NCBI GenBank assembly: GCA_046351455.1
Contig: JAXLYM010000015.1
Span: 124,001-188,000, forward strand
From: JADJRH01 sp046351455
GTDB taxonomy: Bacteria > Myxococcota_A > Polyangia > Polyangiales > Polyangiaceae
Direction: 5' to 3'
DNA: 64,000 nt
Of this stretch, positions 1 to 7,960 are shown piece after piece (the stretch's first letter is position 1; every line of letters begins with the position of its first letter). A model generated the notes under the pieces. It ran no database searches, was not told where the DNA came from, and saw only the letters and a program-made list of their open reading frames with translations. The position numbers and the translations under genes were made by a program.

Positions 1-9
1 ACGCTTCAT
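1..9 (-). CDS. Start of a third small-envelope-protein paralog (runs off left edge)
   Basis: Only ATG and two codons (Met-Lys-Arg) are inside the window. The call rests on the upstream sequence: the 16 bases at 21-36 match the conserved box found at exactly the same distance before the two complete paralogs at 142-750 and 936-1517. This suggests a tandem array of at least three copies. Nothing can be said of the product beyond that inference. Confidence 0.4.
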
Positions 10-20
10 GCGCCGGTGTT

Positions 21-36
21 TTGCAGCGCGCGTGCC
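21..36 (-). promoter_or_regulatory. Sigma-54-like -24/-12 promoter element, copy 1
   Basis: Read on the minus strand: GGCAC, five bases, CTGCA, followed by 12 bases and then ATG. GG and GC are spaced as in the sigma-54 consensus TGGCAC-N5-TTGCA. The same box with identical spacing to ATG stands before both complete paralogs. The inferred transcript would start within about two bases of the ATG, so it would be nearly leaderless. The sigma factor assignment is inference. Confidence 0.5.
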
Positions 37-141
37 CGAGCCGCTGCGAAGCCGCCTTCCGGGGCGACCGTGTCGCGATCGCAACACCTCCTCGTTCACG
101 CGGCCGAGCATCGGGCCGTCGTTCACGTGGGCCGGCCCCGC

Positions 142-750
142 TCAAAACGTGCCCACGACCCCGAGGCCGAGCGGCGTCATCTTCGCGTCCCCGACGATCG
201 GCGCGACCGTGAACGACGGCCCGTGCCCCGAGCCGAACATCCCGCGCGGCGCGCCGAGCCCTTGCCCCATCATCGGCGCGGCGAGCGGCCCGCTCCCGAA
301 CGGCGGCGTGAGGCTCGCGGGCTTCGAACCCGGGTAGGAGCCGTATGCCGAGGAAGTGGACGAAGACGACGTCGGCGAAGGCTCCGGGGTCGTCGCGATC
401 ACCACGCTCCCGTGCACGGTCATGATGGCGGTCCACACGCTCGCCACCACGAGGGCCGGGAAGATCCAGTCCTTCTTGCACCGCGGATCCGAGGCGCAGA
501 CCGCGAGCCCGATCGCCCCCGCCGTGACCTGCGCGCCGCCGAGGATCGTCTCGGCCAATCCGTAGCCGTAGTCGACCTTCTTCCCGGTCACGCCCCACAC
601 GACGTCGAGCGGCAGGGACACCGAATCGAAGACCGCGATCGCGGCGAGCGCGATGGCTGCGCGCCCGTCATCCGCGCGGGCTGGGGAGGGAGCGCACATC
701 ACGACCGCCGCGGCGGCCCCACAAATCAAAGGCAACGAGAGGCGACGCAT
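142..750 (-). CDS. Small exported membrane or envelope protein, paralog of the next gene
   Basis: 202 residues. It starts MRRLSLPL with a clear Sec-type signal peptide ending near Ala-Arg-Ala (residue ~26). Hydrophobic stretches follow (about 31-50, 72-86 and 95-115), then a low-complexity Ser/Pro/Gly region, and a C-terminus ending in VVGTF. It is clearly homologous to the protein at 936-1517: both have a signal peptide, an aspartate-rich first loop, central hydrophobic segments and the same final motif. The terminal Phe resembles the last residue of outer-membrane proteins, but the hydrophobic segments look helical. Function unknown. A sigma-54-like box sits 12 bases upstream of the ATG and no Shine-Dalgarno is visible. 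Confidence 0.8.
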   Translation of the reverse strand: MRRLSLPLICGAAAAVVMCAPSPARADDGRAAIALAAIAVFDSVSLPLDVVWGVTGKKVDYGYGLAETILGGAQVTAGAIGLAVCASDPRCKKDWIFPALVVASVWTAIMTVHGSVVIATTPEPSPTSSSSTSSAYGSYPGSKPASLTPPFGSGPLAAPMMGQGLGAPRGMFGSGHGPSFTVAPIVGDAKMTPLGLGVVGTF

Positions 751-762
751 GCGGAGAGGAAT

Positions 763-777
763 TGCAGCGCTCGTGCC
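763..777 (-). promoter_or_regulatory. Sigma-54-like -24/-12 promoter element, copy 2
   Basis: Minus strand GGCAC-GAGCG-CTGCA, with 12 bases to the ATG at 750. It differs from the other two copies by one base in the spacer. Conserved GG and GC dinucleotides are separated as sigma-54 holoenzyme requires. The constant 12-base distance to ATG in three copies argues that it is functional and not an accident of composition. Confidence 0.55.
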
Positions 778-911
778 GTCCCGCGCTTCGCGGCCGGTGC
801 GAACGGCGCGTTCCGCTTCTCGGTGGGCGCGCCGTTCACTGTGGTGCTCGCGGCACGGTGGATCGGTTCACGCCGCCGAGCCTCGCGTTGAGGCGCCTGT
901 CGCGCGCCGTC

Positions 912-935
912 TCAGAACGTGCCCGCGAGACCGAT
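912..935 (-). repeat. Duplicated C-terminal fragment of the paralog family after the stop codon
   Basis: Directly after the stop codon of the 936-1517 gene, the same frame continues for Ile-Gly-Leu-Ala-Gly-Thr-Phe and a second stop. This closely repeats the gene's own ending (GIGFVGTF). It looks like a short tandem duplication of the 3' end, or the scar of recombination between tandem paralogs. Confidence 0.6.
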
Positions 936-1517
936 TCAGAACGTGCCCACGAAGCCGATGCCGATCGGCGTCGTGCGCGCGTCGCCGGCGATGGGCGTCA
1001 CCGAGAACCCCGACCCCTGCGACCCCATCGAGAACATCGGCCGTTGCGGCGCCGAAACGAAGCCGTTCCCGAGCGGCATCGCGAACGAGCTCGGCGAAGG
1101 TGGGAGCCCGGGCGCCGCGCCGAGGGCCGATTTCGAGGCCGCGGTCTCCTCCTTCGTGGTCGCGAGCATGATGCCCCCGTGGAGCGTGATGAGCCCTGTC
1201 AGCCCCGTGTAGATCAGCGCGAGAGGCAGCCAGTCCTTGTCGTGATCGCTGCCGTTCAGGGCGAGGACGGCCGACGCGATGAGCCCGCCCGCGCACTGCA
1301 TGCCGCCGAGGGTCACCTCGCTCATGGCCCAGCCGCGGTCCATCTTCTCGCCGCTGATCGCCCACCCGAGATCGACCGGAAGCGCCGCCAGATCGTAGAT
1401 CGCGAGCGCGACGGCGGCCCCGATGAGCCGCCCGTCGTGCGCGTGCGCGGAGGGCGAGGCCGACATCACGACCGCGGCGGCGGCCACACCGGAGAGAGAC
1501 AAAAGAAGGCGACGCAT
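936..1517 (-). CDS. Small exported membrane or envelope protein, paralog of the preceding gene
   Basis: 193 residues from the ATG at 1517, chosen because it begins a textbook signal peptide (MRRLLLSLSG, cleavage near Ala-His-Ala at residue ~26) and lines up with the start of the paralog. Longer in-frame starts upstream would bury that signal peptide. Three hydrophobic stretches (about 30-55, 72-88 and 96-118) and a Ser/Ala-rich segment precede the C-terminal GFVGTF motif. Family and function are not recognised. The sigma-54-like box at 1530-1544 and the lack of a Shine-Dalgarno suggest a regulated, nearly leaderless transcript. Confidence 0.8.
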   Translation of the reverse strand: MRRLLLSLSGVAAAAVVMSASPSAHAHDGRLIGAAVALAIYDLAALPVDLGWAISGEKMDRGWAMSEVTLGGMQCAGGLIASAVLALNGSDHDKDWLPLALIYTGLTGLITLHGGIMLATTKEETAASKSALGAAPGLPPSPSSFAMPLGNGFVSAPQRPMFSMGSQGSGFSVTPIAGDARTTPIGIGFVGTF

Positions 1518-1529
1518 GCCCTGCACGAT

Positions 1530-1544
1530 TGCAGCGCGCGTGCC
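1530..1544 (-). promoter_or_regulatory. Sigma-54-like -24/-12 promoter element, copy 3
   Basis: Minus strand GGCAC-GCGCG-CTGCA, 12 bases before the ATG at 1517. A second GGCACG occurs about 12 bases further upstream on the same strand. Together with copies at 21-36 and 763-777 it defines a box repeated before every member of the tandem array. Confidence 0.55.
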
Positions 1545-1585
1545 GCGGAGCGTGCCGTCCGCGAGCGGTGATAAAGAGCGCGACG

Positions 1586-3199
1586 ATGACCGCCTCGGGC
1601 GCCCCGTCTTCGCAGCGATCGTCCGGGCCATCCGGAGCGGAGAGCGCTGCGTCGAAGCCGTCGCGCACGGGCGGCGGCGCGGCGATGGTCGCGGCCGGCA
1701 TCCTCCTCTCGCGCCTCGCGGGCCTCGTGAGGCAGCGCGTGATCGCCCATTATTTCGGCCTCTCCGTGCTCGCGGACGTCATCGCGGCGGCGTTCCGGAT
1801 CGGCAACGTCACGCAGTATCTGCTCGGCGAGGGCGCGCTCTCCGCGTCGTTCATCCCGGTGTACGCGAAGCTCCGCGCGGAGGGCCGAGCGCGCGATGCG
1901 GCCACGTTCGCGCTCGCGGCGTTGGGCGCGCTGCTCGTCGCGGTGACCGCCGTGTCGGCGCTCGGCGTGTCGGCTGCGCCGTGGTTGTCGCGCGCGATCG
2001 TGCCTGGTTTCTCGGCCGAAGCGCTCGCCTCCACGACCCGCCTCACGCGCGTGCTCTTCCCGATGACGGGCCTCGTGATCCTGTCCGCGTGGGGCCTCGG
2101 CGTGCTGAATGCGCACCGTCGTTTCTTCGTGCCGTACGCGGCGCCGGTGCTGTGGAGCGCCGCGCAGATCGCGGGCCTCGTGGTGCTCGGATCGGCGCTC
2201 GGCGTGCGCGGGGAGCCGCTCGCGATGGGCCTCGCGGTGGCGTCGCTCGCGGGCGCACTGCTGCAGGTGCTCGTGATGTTGCCGTCCACGCGCCGCATCC
2301 TCGGAGCCTTGCGCCCGCGGTTCGATCGCGCGGATCCGAACCTCCGCGAGGCCGTGCGTCGCCTGCCGGGCGCGGTCGTGGGACGCGGCGTCATCCAGGT
2401 CGCGGGCCTCGTCGACGCGGCGCTCGTGAGCCTCACGGGACCGGGCGCGCAGGCGGCCTTTCAGTACACGCAGACCATCTATCTGCTGCCGCTCAGCTTG
2501 CTCGGCGCGGGAGAGGCGGCGGCGTTGCTCCCGGCGATGGCGGGCGACACGGCCGAGGACGATCGCGCGCGGCGCATCGAGCGGCTGCGCGGGCGTCTCG
2601 GGGGCGCGCTCGTGCGCGTGGCGGTGCTCGCGATCCCGGCGACGGCGGCGCTCGCGTTCCTCGGCGCCGAGATCCTCCGCGTGCTCCTGCAGGGCGGCTC
2701 GTTCGACGCGGCGGCGGCGGCGCGGGTGCAGCGGCTCCTCGCGGCGTATGCGTTCGCGCTCCTCGGCAACGCGTGGGGCAGGGTGCTCACGGCGGCGTCG
2801 CACGCCCTCGGCGACACGCGCACCCCGGCTCGCTACGGCGTGATCCGCGTGCTCGCGGGCGGCGCGGCGGCGGTGCTCTTGATGATGCGGTACGACGCGC
2901 TGGGCGTCGTGCTCGGCTCGGTGGTGGCGGCGTGGGTGGAGACGTTCGCGCTCGCCCGAAAGCTACGGACGGAGCTGGGCGGTCTCGGCGTGAACGCGCG
3001 GTTTGTGCTTGTTTCGCTGGGGAACGCGGCGATCGCGACCGTGAGCGCGGCGACCGTTCGTCACCTGTTGCCCGCGCCGTTCGCGGCGAGCGTCGTGGGT
3101 GCGCTGGTGGTGCTCACGGTGTTCGGCGCGGTCTATTTGGGGCTCGCGACGATGACGCGCGTGCTCGACGTGCGGACCGTGCTGCGCCGCGGGCGGTGA
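1586..3199 (+). CDS. murJ: Lipid II flippase MurJ (MviN family)
   Basis: 537 residues from the ATG at 1586. MurJ flips lipid-linked peptidoglycan precursor (lipid II) across the inner membrane. After a low-complexity leader of about 33 residues, the first membrane helix carries the family signature (ILLSRLAGLVRQ, then a FG turn). Another recognisable conserved block is the QYLLGEGALSASFIPVY segment. Many further hydrophobic segments follow, in keeping with the 14-helix fold, and length is normal for the family (about 510-540). The gene starts divergently from the 936-1517 gene; murD lies 0.8 kb downstream on the other strand, so cell-wall genes are loosely grouped. A more upstream start (1529) is possible but would add an unusual Arg-rich leader. 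Confidence 0.93.
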   Translation: MTASGAPSSQRSSGPSGAESAASKPSRTGGGAAMVAAGILLSRLAGLVRQRVIAHYFGLSVLADVIAAAFRIGNVTQYLLGEGALSASFIPVYAKLRAEGRARDAATFALAALGALLVAVTAVSALGVSAAPWLSRAIVPGFSAEALASTTRLTRVLFPMTGLVILSAWGLGVLNAHRRFFVPYAAPVLWSAAQIAGLVVLGSALGVRGEPLAMGLAVASLAGALLQVLVMLPSTRRILGALRPRFDRADPNLREAVRRLPGAVVGRGVIQVAGLVDAALVSLTGPGAQAAFQYTQTIYLLPLSLLGAGEAAALLPAMAGDTAEDDRARRIERLRGRLGGALVRVAVLAIPATAALAFLGAEILRVLLQGGSFDAAAAARVQRLLAAYAFALLGNAWGRVLTAASHALGDTRTPARYGVIRVLAGGAAAVLLMMRYDALGVVLGSVVAAWVETFALARKLRTELGGLGVNARFVLVSLGNAAIATVSAATVRHLLPAPFAASVVGALVVLTVFGAVYLGLATMTRVLDVRTVLRRGR

Positions 3200-3202
3200 C
3201 GG

Positions 3203-3224
3203 CTCGCGGGTCGCGGTCCGCGAG
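3203..3224 (+). terminator. Hairpin just after murJ
   Basis: CTCGCGG and CCGCGAG form a perfect 7-bp stem with an 8-base loop, four bases after the murJ stop. There is no U-tract, so intrinsic termination is uncertain; it may simply stabilise the 3' end. Confidence 0.3.
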
Positions 3225-3275
3225 GAAATCATGCGGAGGTGCGCAGCATGCCAACGCAGGACAACCCCACCGGGC

Positions 3276-3608
3276 CTACGGGTGCCCCGAACTTTCGAGG
3301 GCCCGCAGGGCCGCCTCGAACACGCGCGCTTCGACCCGCGGCCCGGCGAGGAGCTTCGCGTTCTTCAGCCAACGTTGAAGGGGCGTGGTGCCGTCGGGCA
3401 GCGTGCCCATTTCGCGGAGCGCCGTCAGATCGCCGAGGAGTTGCTCATCGGGGCGCGGCATATCCGCGAGCTGCGCGGTGATCGCGGGCGCGAGGCCGGC
3501 GAGCAGCGCGCGACGCGACAGCCCAACGTGAATCGCCGCGCTGACCAGAGCGGAGATCGTGTCCTCCGAGATGTCCGTCGCGCCCATGGGATGGGCCGCA
3601 GAGTACAT
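3276..3608 (-). CDS. Small orphan protein resembling bacterial death-like / effector-associated domains
   Basis: 110 residues from the ATG at 3608, chosen because AGAGGT lies just before it; an in-frame ATG at 3587 is the alternative. The protein is one compact helical domain: an N-terminal SEDTISALVSAA helix, a GLSRRALLAGL turn-helix, and an Asp-Gly-Thr-Thr-Pro-Leu-x-x-Trp-Leu motif near residue 75, then an ending ARVFEAALRALE. This layout is reminiscent of the single-domain adaptor (EAD or bacterial death-like) modules that recruit effectors such as proteases or NTPases in conflict systems of multicellular bacteria. That similarity is from pattern recall, not a search. No effector is fused or adjacent on the same strand; a decayed ATPase lies divergently upstream. 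Confidence 0.6.
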   Translation of the reverse strand: MYSAAHPMGATDISEDTISALVSAAIHVGLSRRALLAGLAPAITAQLADMPRPDEQLLGDLTALREMGTLPDGTTPLQRWLKNAKLLAGPRVEARVFEAALRALESSGHP

Positions 3609-3674
3609 GACCTCTGCACAGCTCCGACTCCCGGCGCCGCCTCCGTCCAGGAGCGCGGCTCCATATCCCCCCGC

Positions 3675-4036
3675 ATGGTTAGCCGTCGGCGCGTGCCCCG
3701 GTTCTTCAACACCGCCGGTCCGAACAAGGTCACTGATCCCGACGATGGAGCGTCTCCCCGAAGCGCGGGGGCTCATCGACTCAAGGGCTCTATTTCGTGC
3801 TGCACGCGCCAAGGCAGGTCGGCAAAACGACCTCGCTGCTGTCGTTGGGGCGTGATCACGCGGACCCTTTGCCCGAAGGGATCGCGCAGCTCGACGAGCA
3901 CCTGGCGGGCCTCGGGCTCGACGCGGGGTGGCTCGTGATCTTCGACCGTCGGCCGGGCGCGGCTCCGATCGCCGAGCGTCTCGGCGCCACGACGGAGACG
4001 GCGAACGGGCGTTGCGTGACCGTCGTGCGCGCGTGA
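3675..4036 (+). pseudogene. Decayed AAA-type ATP-binding protein
   Basis: Pieces of one protein lie in order but in different frames. RFFNTAGP is in the frame of the ATG at 3675; MERLPEARGLID (from 3745) is in a second frame; LYFVLHAPRQVGKTTSLLSL with an intact Walker A (from ~3788) is in a third. The last piece then jumps straight to a C-terminal block (LDAGWLVIFDRRPG, then a final CVTVVRA), so most of the ATPase and nuclease-like middle is deleted. Members of this ATP-binding family are normally around 500 residues; fewer than 120 remain. Two frameshifts and one large internal deletion make it non-functional. It abuts the murD stop codon with no gap. Confidence 0.8.
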
Positions 4037-5560
4037 CTATCCGAGCGTTCGCCGCGCCACCTCGCGGAATTCGGCCCCTCGCTCGGCATAATCCGTGTGC
4101 TGATCGAAGCTCGTGCACGCCGGCGAGAGCAAGAGCACGTCCCCCGGCTCGGTGAGGCGACACGCGCGCTCCACGGCGTCCGCGAAGCGCTCCACGTACG
4201 CGAGCGCCGGCCCGCCTTCCGGGAACGCCTTCAAGAGCCGCGGCCCCGCCTCGCCATAGCCAACCACCGCGCGCAGCGGCCCCGTCACGCGCCCAAGCGG
4301 CGTCGGATCCAGCATCTTGTCGCGCCCCCCGAGGATCAGCACCACGCGCCGGTCCGCGAGGCTCTCCAGCGCACGCTGCACCGCGTGCACGCTCGTCGCC
4401 TTCGAGTCGTCGACGAGATCGACGCCCCCCGCGCGCCCCACGTGCTCGAACCGATGCGGCACCCCGGGAAATGTCGTCGCCCGCTCCAGCGCCGCCTCGG
4501 GATCCACGCCGAGCGCGACCGCCATCGACGCGGCGACGAGCGCGTTCGATCGATGATGGATCCCGCGGATTCGAAGTCGATCCGCGTCGATCGAAGCGCC
4601 GCCGACGTGGAGCCGACCGTCCTCGAACCACGCATCGCAGCCGCGCCCGGCGGCGTCGCGAGGAGCGGCGCCCCGCGACGACACCGCGCGCACGTCGACG
4701 TGATCGACCGGCCACCCCGCGATCTTCGGATCATCGAGGTTCTGCACGAACACGTCCGGCCGCCGCGCGTGCTTCAAAATGGCTCGCTTCGTGGCCTCGT
4801 ACTCGTCGAGCGAGGCGTACCGATCGACGTGATCCTCCGCGACGTTGAGCACGGTCGACACGCCCGCGTGGAACCGCCGCACCTCCTCCAGCATGAAGCT
4901 CGACAGCTCCAGCACGAGCGCGTCGCACGCGCGGATCTCGTCGTACAGCGCGGTGATCGGCGTCCCCATGTTGCCGGCCACCACCACGCGCGCGTCCTCG
5001 CGGAGCATGTGCGCGACGAGCATCGTCGTGGTCGTCTTGCCATCGGTGCCGGTGATCGCGGCGACGCGCTTGTGCGCATAGATCGGGTGCAGCAAATCGT
5101 AGTCGGACCAGATCGGGATCCCGCGCGCCCGCGCCTCGACGAGCAGCGGAATCGATCGCGGAACCCCCGGCGAAAGAAGCACCGCGGTGATCCCATCGAG
5201 CTGCGCGCTCGTCTGCGGCCCCGCAAACACATCCGGCACGCCCAGAGACCTCTTCGAGATCGCAGCGCGATGCCCACCCCCGGCCTTCGCTTCGCGAAGT
5301 CCGCCCCTCCCAAATCGCTCTCTCCGTTCCACTTCGTTCGCGAAGGGAGGGGGACCGTTACCGTCTTCGGAGCGTCGCTCGATCCGCAGCGCTTCAACCC
5401 GCGGCGCGAGCACCTCCATCGAGGCCGAATCCGACACCGCGAACGGCACTCCCATCCGCGCGAAGAGGCGCCCCGCGTGCATCCCGGTCCGCTCGCTGAA
5501 CCCCACGACGAGGAAGCGTTCGCGCCGCAGATCGGCCCAGAAATCGGCTTCCGTCGTCAT
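4037..5560 (-). CDS. murD: UDP-N-acetylmuramoyl-L-alanine--D-glutamate ligase
   Basis: 507 residues, longer than the usual 440-460. The enzyme adds D-glutamate to UDP-MurNAc-L-Ala in the cytoplasm. The ATP-binding motif GTDGKTTTTM is at residues 171-180. The central Mur domain has NVAEDHVDRY, and the C-terminal domain has DDSKATS, ILGGRDK and LLLSPACTSFDQ. The extra length is mainly a segment around residues 69-97 in the N-terminal UMP-binding domain; it is encoded by a copy of a dispersed palindromic repeat (5271-5354) read in frame. The ATG at 5560 overlaps the stop of the upstream hydrolase gene by four bases (ATGA), so the two are probably translated together. Confidence 0.93.
   Translation of the reverse strand: MTTEADFWADLRRERFLVVGFSERTGMHAGRLFARMGVPFAVSDSASMEVLAPRVEALRIERRSEDGNGPPPFANEVERRERFGRGGLREAKAGGGHRAAISKRSLGVPDVFAGPQTSAQLDGITAVLLSPGVPRSIPLLVEARARGIPIWSDYDLLHPIYAHKRVAAITGTDGKTTTTMLVAHMLREDARVVVAGNMGTPITALYDEIRACDALVLELSSFMLEEVRRFHAGVSTVLNVAEDHVDRYASLDEYEATKRAILKHARRPDVFVQNLDDPKIAGWPVDHVDVRAVSSRGAAPRDAAGRGCDAWFEDGRLHVGGASIDADRLRIRGIHHRSNALVAASMAVALGVDPEAALERATTFPGVPHRFEHVGRAGGVDLVDDSKATSVHAVQRALESLADRRVVLILGGRDKMLDPTPLGRVTGPLRAVVGYGEAGPRLLKAFPEGGPALAYVERFADAVERACRLTEPGDVLLLSPACTSFDQHTDYAERGAEFREVARRTLG
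5271..5354. repeat. Dispersed repeat family A, copy inside murD
   Basis: The block begins TGCCCACCCCCGG, has an inner TTCGCTTCGCGAAG palindrome, and ends with CCCTCCC...GGGAGGG arms around CAAATCGCTC. Near copies lie at 9555-9638 and (first half only) 41852-41889. Its 84 bases are exactly 28 codons and contain no stop in the murD frame, so it reads as an added loop. Confidence 0.8.
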
Positions 5561-6462
5561 CGCTGTGCGCCGCCTCGTCCCTCCGCGGCGCGCACGTGCG
5601 CGACGAGCCACGGCGTCACGAGATCCGGTCGCTCCAGGTGCGGCAGGTGCCCCGCGTCGTCCGCGATGCGCGCCTCCGAGCCCGGGATCCACGCGCGGAT
5701 CCGAGTCTGTTCTTCGGGCGAAACACGCTTGTCGTGCGCGCCCCACACGAGCATCGTCGGTACCTTCAGAGCGCCCACGATCCGGTAATCCCGCTCGACG
5801 TCCCGCCCCATGTAATCGCGCAGCGTCGCGAGCAGCGCGCGCCGGAACCCCACGTAGCGCATCTGCTCGCGATACCGCTCCGGCCACTCCGGGAACCGCT
5901 CCGGGTGATGGAGATCCTCCAACTGCGATGGCGCCAACGTGGGTGAGATCCGCTTCAAAAAGAGCGCTTCCCCAATCCCCGGCGCGCGCAGTCGCAACGG
6001 CGCGCGCCGCCCCGCGCCGAACCCCGGACCGAGGAACGTGAGCGACCGCACGCGCGACGGCCGCCGCGCCGCGAACGTCGCCGCGATCGACGCCGCCATC
6101 GAGAGCCCCACGAGGTGCACGGCCTTCGTGATCGCGAGCACATCAAGGAGATCCGCGAGCTGCCGATCGTACCGCGCCTCGCCATACCGCCCCTCCGGAC
6201 GGTCCGACAAACCGCGGCCGAAGAGATCGTACCGAACGACACGAAACCCCTCGTTTACAAGCGGATCCACGATGCCGTCCCACAGATAGAGCGGCACCGA
6301 GAACCCATGAATGAGCACGACGACCGGCCCGTCCTCGGGCCCGCGAACGTCGATGTGCGTCACGCCTTCGGTCAGCCGCACGAACGTCCCGCCCGATCGC
6401 GCGCGCACCTCGTCGTCGAGAGCTTCGCGCTCCGGATCGCCCGGAACCGCTCCAAGCCTCAC
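5557..6462 (-). CDS. Alpha/beta-hydrolase-fold enzyme
   Basis: 301 residues from a GTG at 6462 preceded by GAGGGGGA. Fold landmarks are HGFSVP (oxyanion loop), the nucleophile elbow GLSMAAS with the catalytic Ser, an acid in VWGAHDKRV, and the catalytic His in DAGHLPHLERPD. The cap region carries the basic segment RAPLRLRAPG. Substrate cannot be told; relatives include esterases, haloalkane dehalogenases and C-C hydrolases. It overlaps murD by four bases and so forms an operon with it, which may mean a cell-envelope role or may be incidental. A dispersed repeat (6532-6568) sits in its upstream region. Confidence 0.88.
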   Translation of the reverse strand: MRLGAVPGDPEREALDDEVRARSGGTFVRLTEGVTHIDVRGPEDGPVVVLIHGFSVPLYLWDGIVDPLVNEGFRVVRYDLFGRGLSDRPEGRYGEARYDRQLADLLDVLAITKAVHLVGLSMAASIAATFAARRPSRVRSLTFLGPGFGAGRRAPLRLRAPGIGEALFLKRISPTLAPSQLEDLHHPERFPEWPERYREQMRYVGFRRALLATLRDYMGRDVERDYRIVGALKVPTMLVWGAHDKRVSPEEQTRIRAWIPGSEARIADDAGHLPHLERPDLVTPWLVAHVRAAEGRGGAQR

Positions 6463-6531
6463 AGCGAGTCCCCCTCGGCTTCGGTCACATCTTCCTCGTC
6501 GAAGCTCGTTCCGACGGTCCGTTTCATGAGC

Positions 6532-6568
6532 GGGGGAGTGATACGAGGGGGCGGAGCCCCCTTGTAAA
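6532..6568. repeat. Dispersed repeat family B, copy 1
   Basis: 37 bases identical to 54464-54500, beginning GGGGGAGTGATACGAGG and containing the perfect stem GGGGGC-GGA-GCCCCC followed by TTGTAAA. It is intergenic between two minus-strand genes. The stem could act as an mRNA-stabilising or terminator-like hairpin. Confidence 0.8.
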
Positions 6569-6685
6569 AACGTCGAGGACTGCGTCCGCTCCGCTCCGCC
6601 TCCGCGGACCGGACTCCGTCCTCCCTGTGGCGCCCCTTGTGAATCCCACAAAAACGCGACGAATGCTTAGGTGGGCGCGCCCGCA

Positions 6686-7948
6686 TCAGCGCCACCGCAG
6701 ATCGTCGTCTGTCACCAGATCGCGGAACGTCCGGTACCCGTCCGCCTTCGCCAGGAACGGCCTCAGCCGATGCGCGATCGTCGGCATCACGTGCACCTGC
6801 TTGCCCGCGGGCGTGAACAGCGCGCGCGCCGCGATGCCCGCCGATCGCTTGATTTGCCCCGCCAACGTGCGCGGCGCTTCCGGCGCGGCCCGCCCGTCTT
6901 CCGCCTCCGGATACGCGCGCAGGATCACCGCCTCGGGGTGGCACGGCAGGCTCCGCAGGTTCTCCACCCACCGCGCGAACACGCCGCGCTCGAACAGGTA
7001 CTGCTCCACGTTCGAGACGTACAGCGCGCCGAGCGTCTCGCCGGTCCGCCGCAGCTCCTCGCCGATCGCCCGGATCGCGAAGTCGCCCCCGAGATCGCCC
7101 ACCACCGGCAACAGCCGCGACGCGCGCTGCATCGCCTGCACGTGCCGGAAGCTCGCCTCCGATGCGAGGAAGCTCATCGGCTCGCCCGACGGGACCTGCA
7201 CGAGGAGCTGGCTCCGCAGCGTCGGATACACCCGCAGCCGCGGCCCGCGCACCTGGAACGTGAGGTCCAACTGGTGCTCGAAGAACCACCGATGCACCCG
7301 CCGCACACGCGCACGATCCCCCGGCAAATACAGGCCCGCGAGCCGATCCAGGTGCGACGCCACGCGCCCCTCCGCCGCGCGGAACGACTCCTCCGAAGGC
7401 TCCGCGCTCGTCGCGTGCGCGATCACGTCATCGATCGACGCCGCGTCCCCGGGATCCGTCGCCTCGTGATGCGGACGCCCCAATAACAACGCGAGCCACT
7501 CGGATCGGCTGCGCGCCGCCTCGAACAGCGCGCGGTACAGGAAATGGAGCCGCGCATTGTCGCGCCGCACATCGACCACGAACGCCCGCGAGCTCCGCGC
7601 GATCCCCACGTACGAGAACGTCTGCTCGGGCCCGACGCCGAGGTACGCCAGATCGCGCGGGAGCGCCGCGAGGGCAGGGGCCGGCGCGAGGTAATCGCTC
7701 TCGTTCGAGATGACGTTGTCCGCGAAGAAGTACCCGCTCGGCTCCGAGATCCGATGGTGGAGCCGCACCCACTCCGCCACGTCCGCGTCGGCCTTCGCGA
7801 TCCCGCGCGCCGAGAGATGCAGCTCGATCGCCCGCATCCGCAGGCCCCGCGCCATCTCCGGCACGCCCAGCGCGCGGCGCGCCTCGTCGATGGGACGCAG
7901 CGCGCGCCCCGCCAAAGCTCGGATCGTTCGCTCACCCGGGATGTGCAC
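6686..7948 (-). CDS. LIC_10091-family protein (methyltransferase-like fold)
   Basis: 420 residues. The family hallmark is the FADNVISNESDYL block near residues 75-87, followed by LGVGPEQTFSYVG (a glycine-rich loop like the SAM-binding motif of class I methyltransferases) and FVVDVRRDNARLHF with an acidic residue after the strand. The function of this family is not established. It lies 12 bases downstream of the radical SAM gene on the same strand, so the two are very likely co-transcribed. Confidence 0.75.
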   Translation of the reverse strand: MHIPGERTIRALAGRALRPIDEARRALGVPEMARGLRMRAIELHLSARGIAKADADVAEWVRLHHRISEPSGYFFADNVISNESDYLAPAPALAALPRDLAYLGVGPEQTFSYVGIARSSRAFVVDVRRDNARLHFLYRALFEAARSRSEWLALLLGRPHHEATDPGDAASIDDVIAHATSAEPSEESFRAAEGRVASHLDRLAGLYLPGDRARVRRVHRWFFEHQLDLTFQVRGPRLRVYPTLRSQLLVQVPSGEPMSFLASEASFRHVQAMQRASRLLPVVGDLGGDFAIRAIGEELRRTGETLGALYVSNVEQYLFERGVFARWVENLRSLPCHPEAVILRAYPEAEDGRAAPEAPRTLAGQIKRSAGIAARALFTPAGKQVHVMPTIAHRLRPFLAKADGYRTFRDLVTDDDLRWR

Positions 7949-7960
7949 GCGTCCCTCGAA

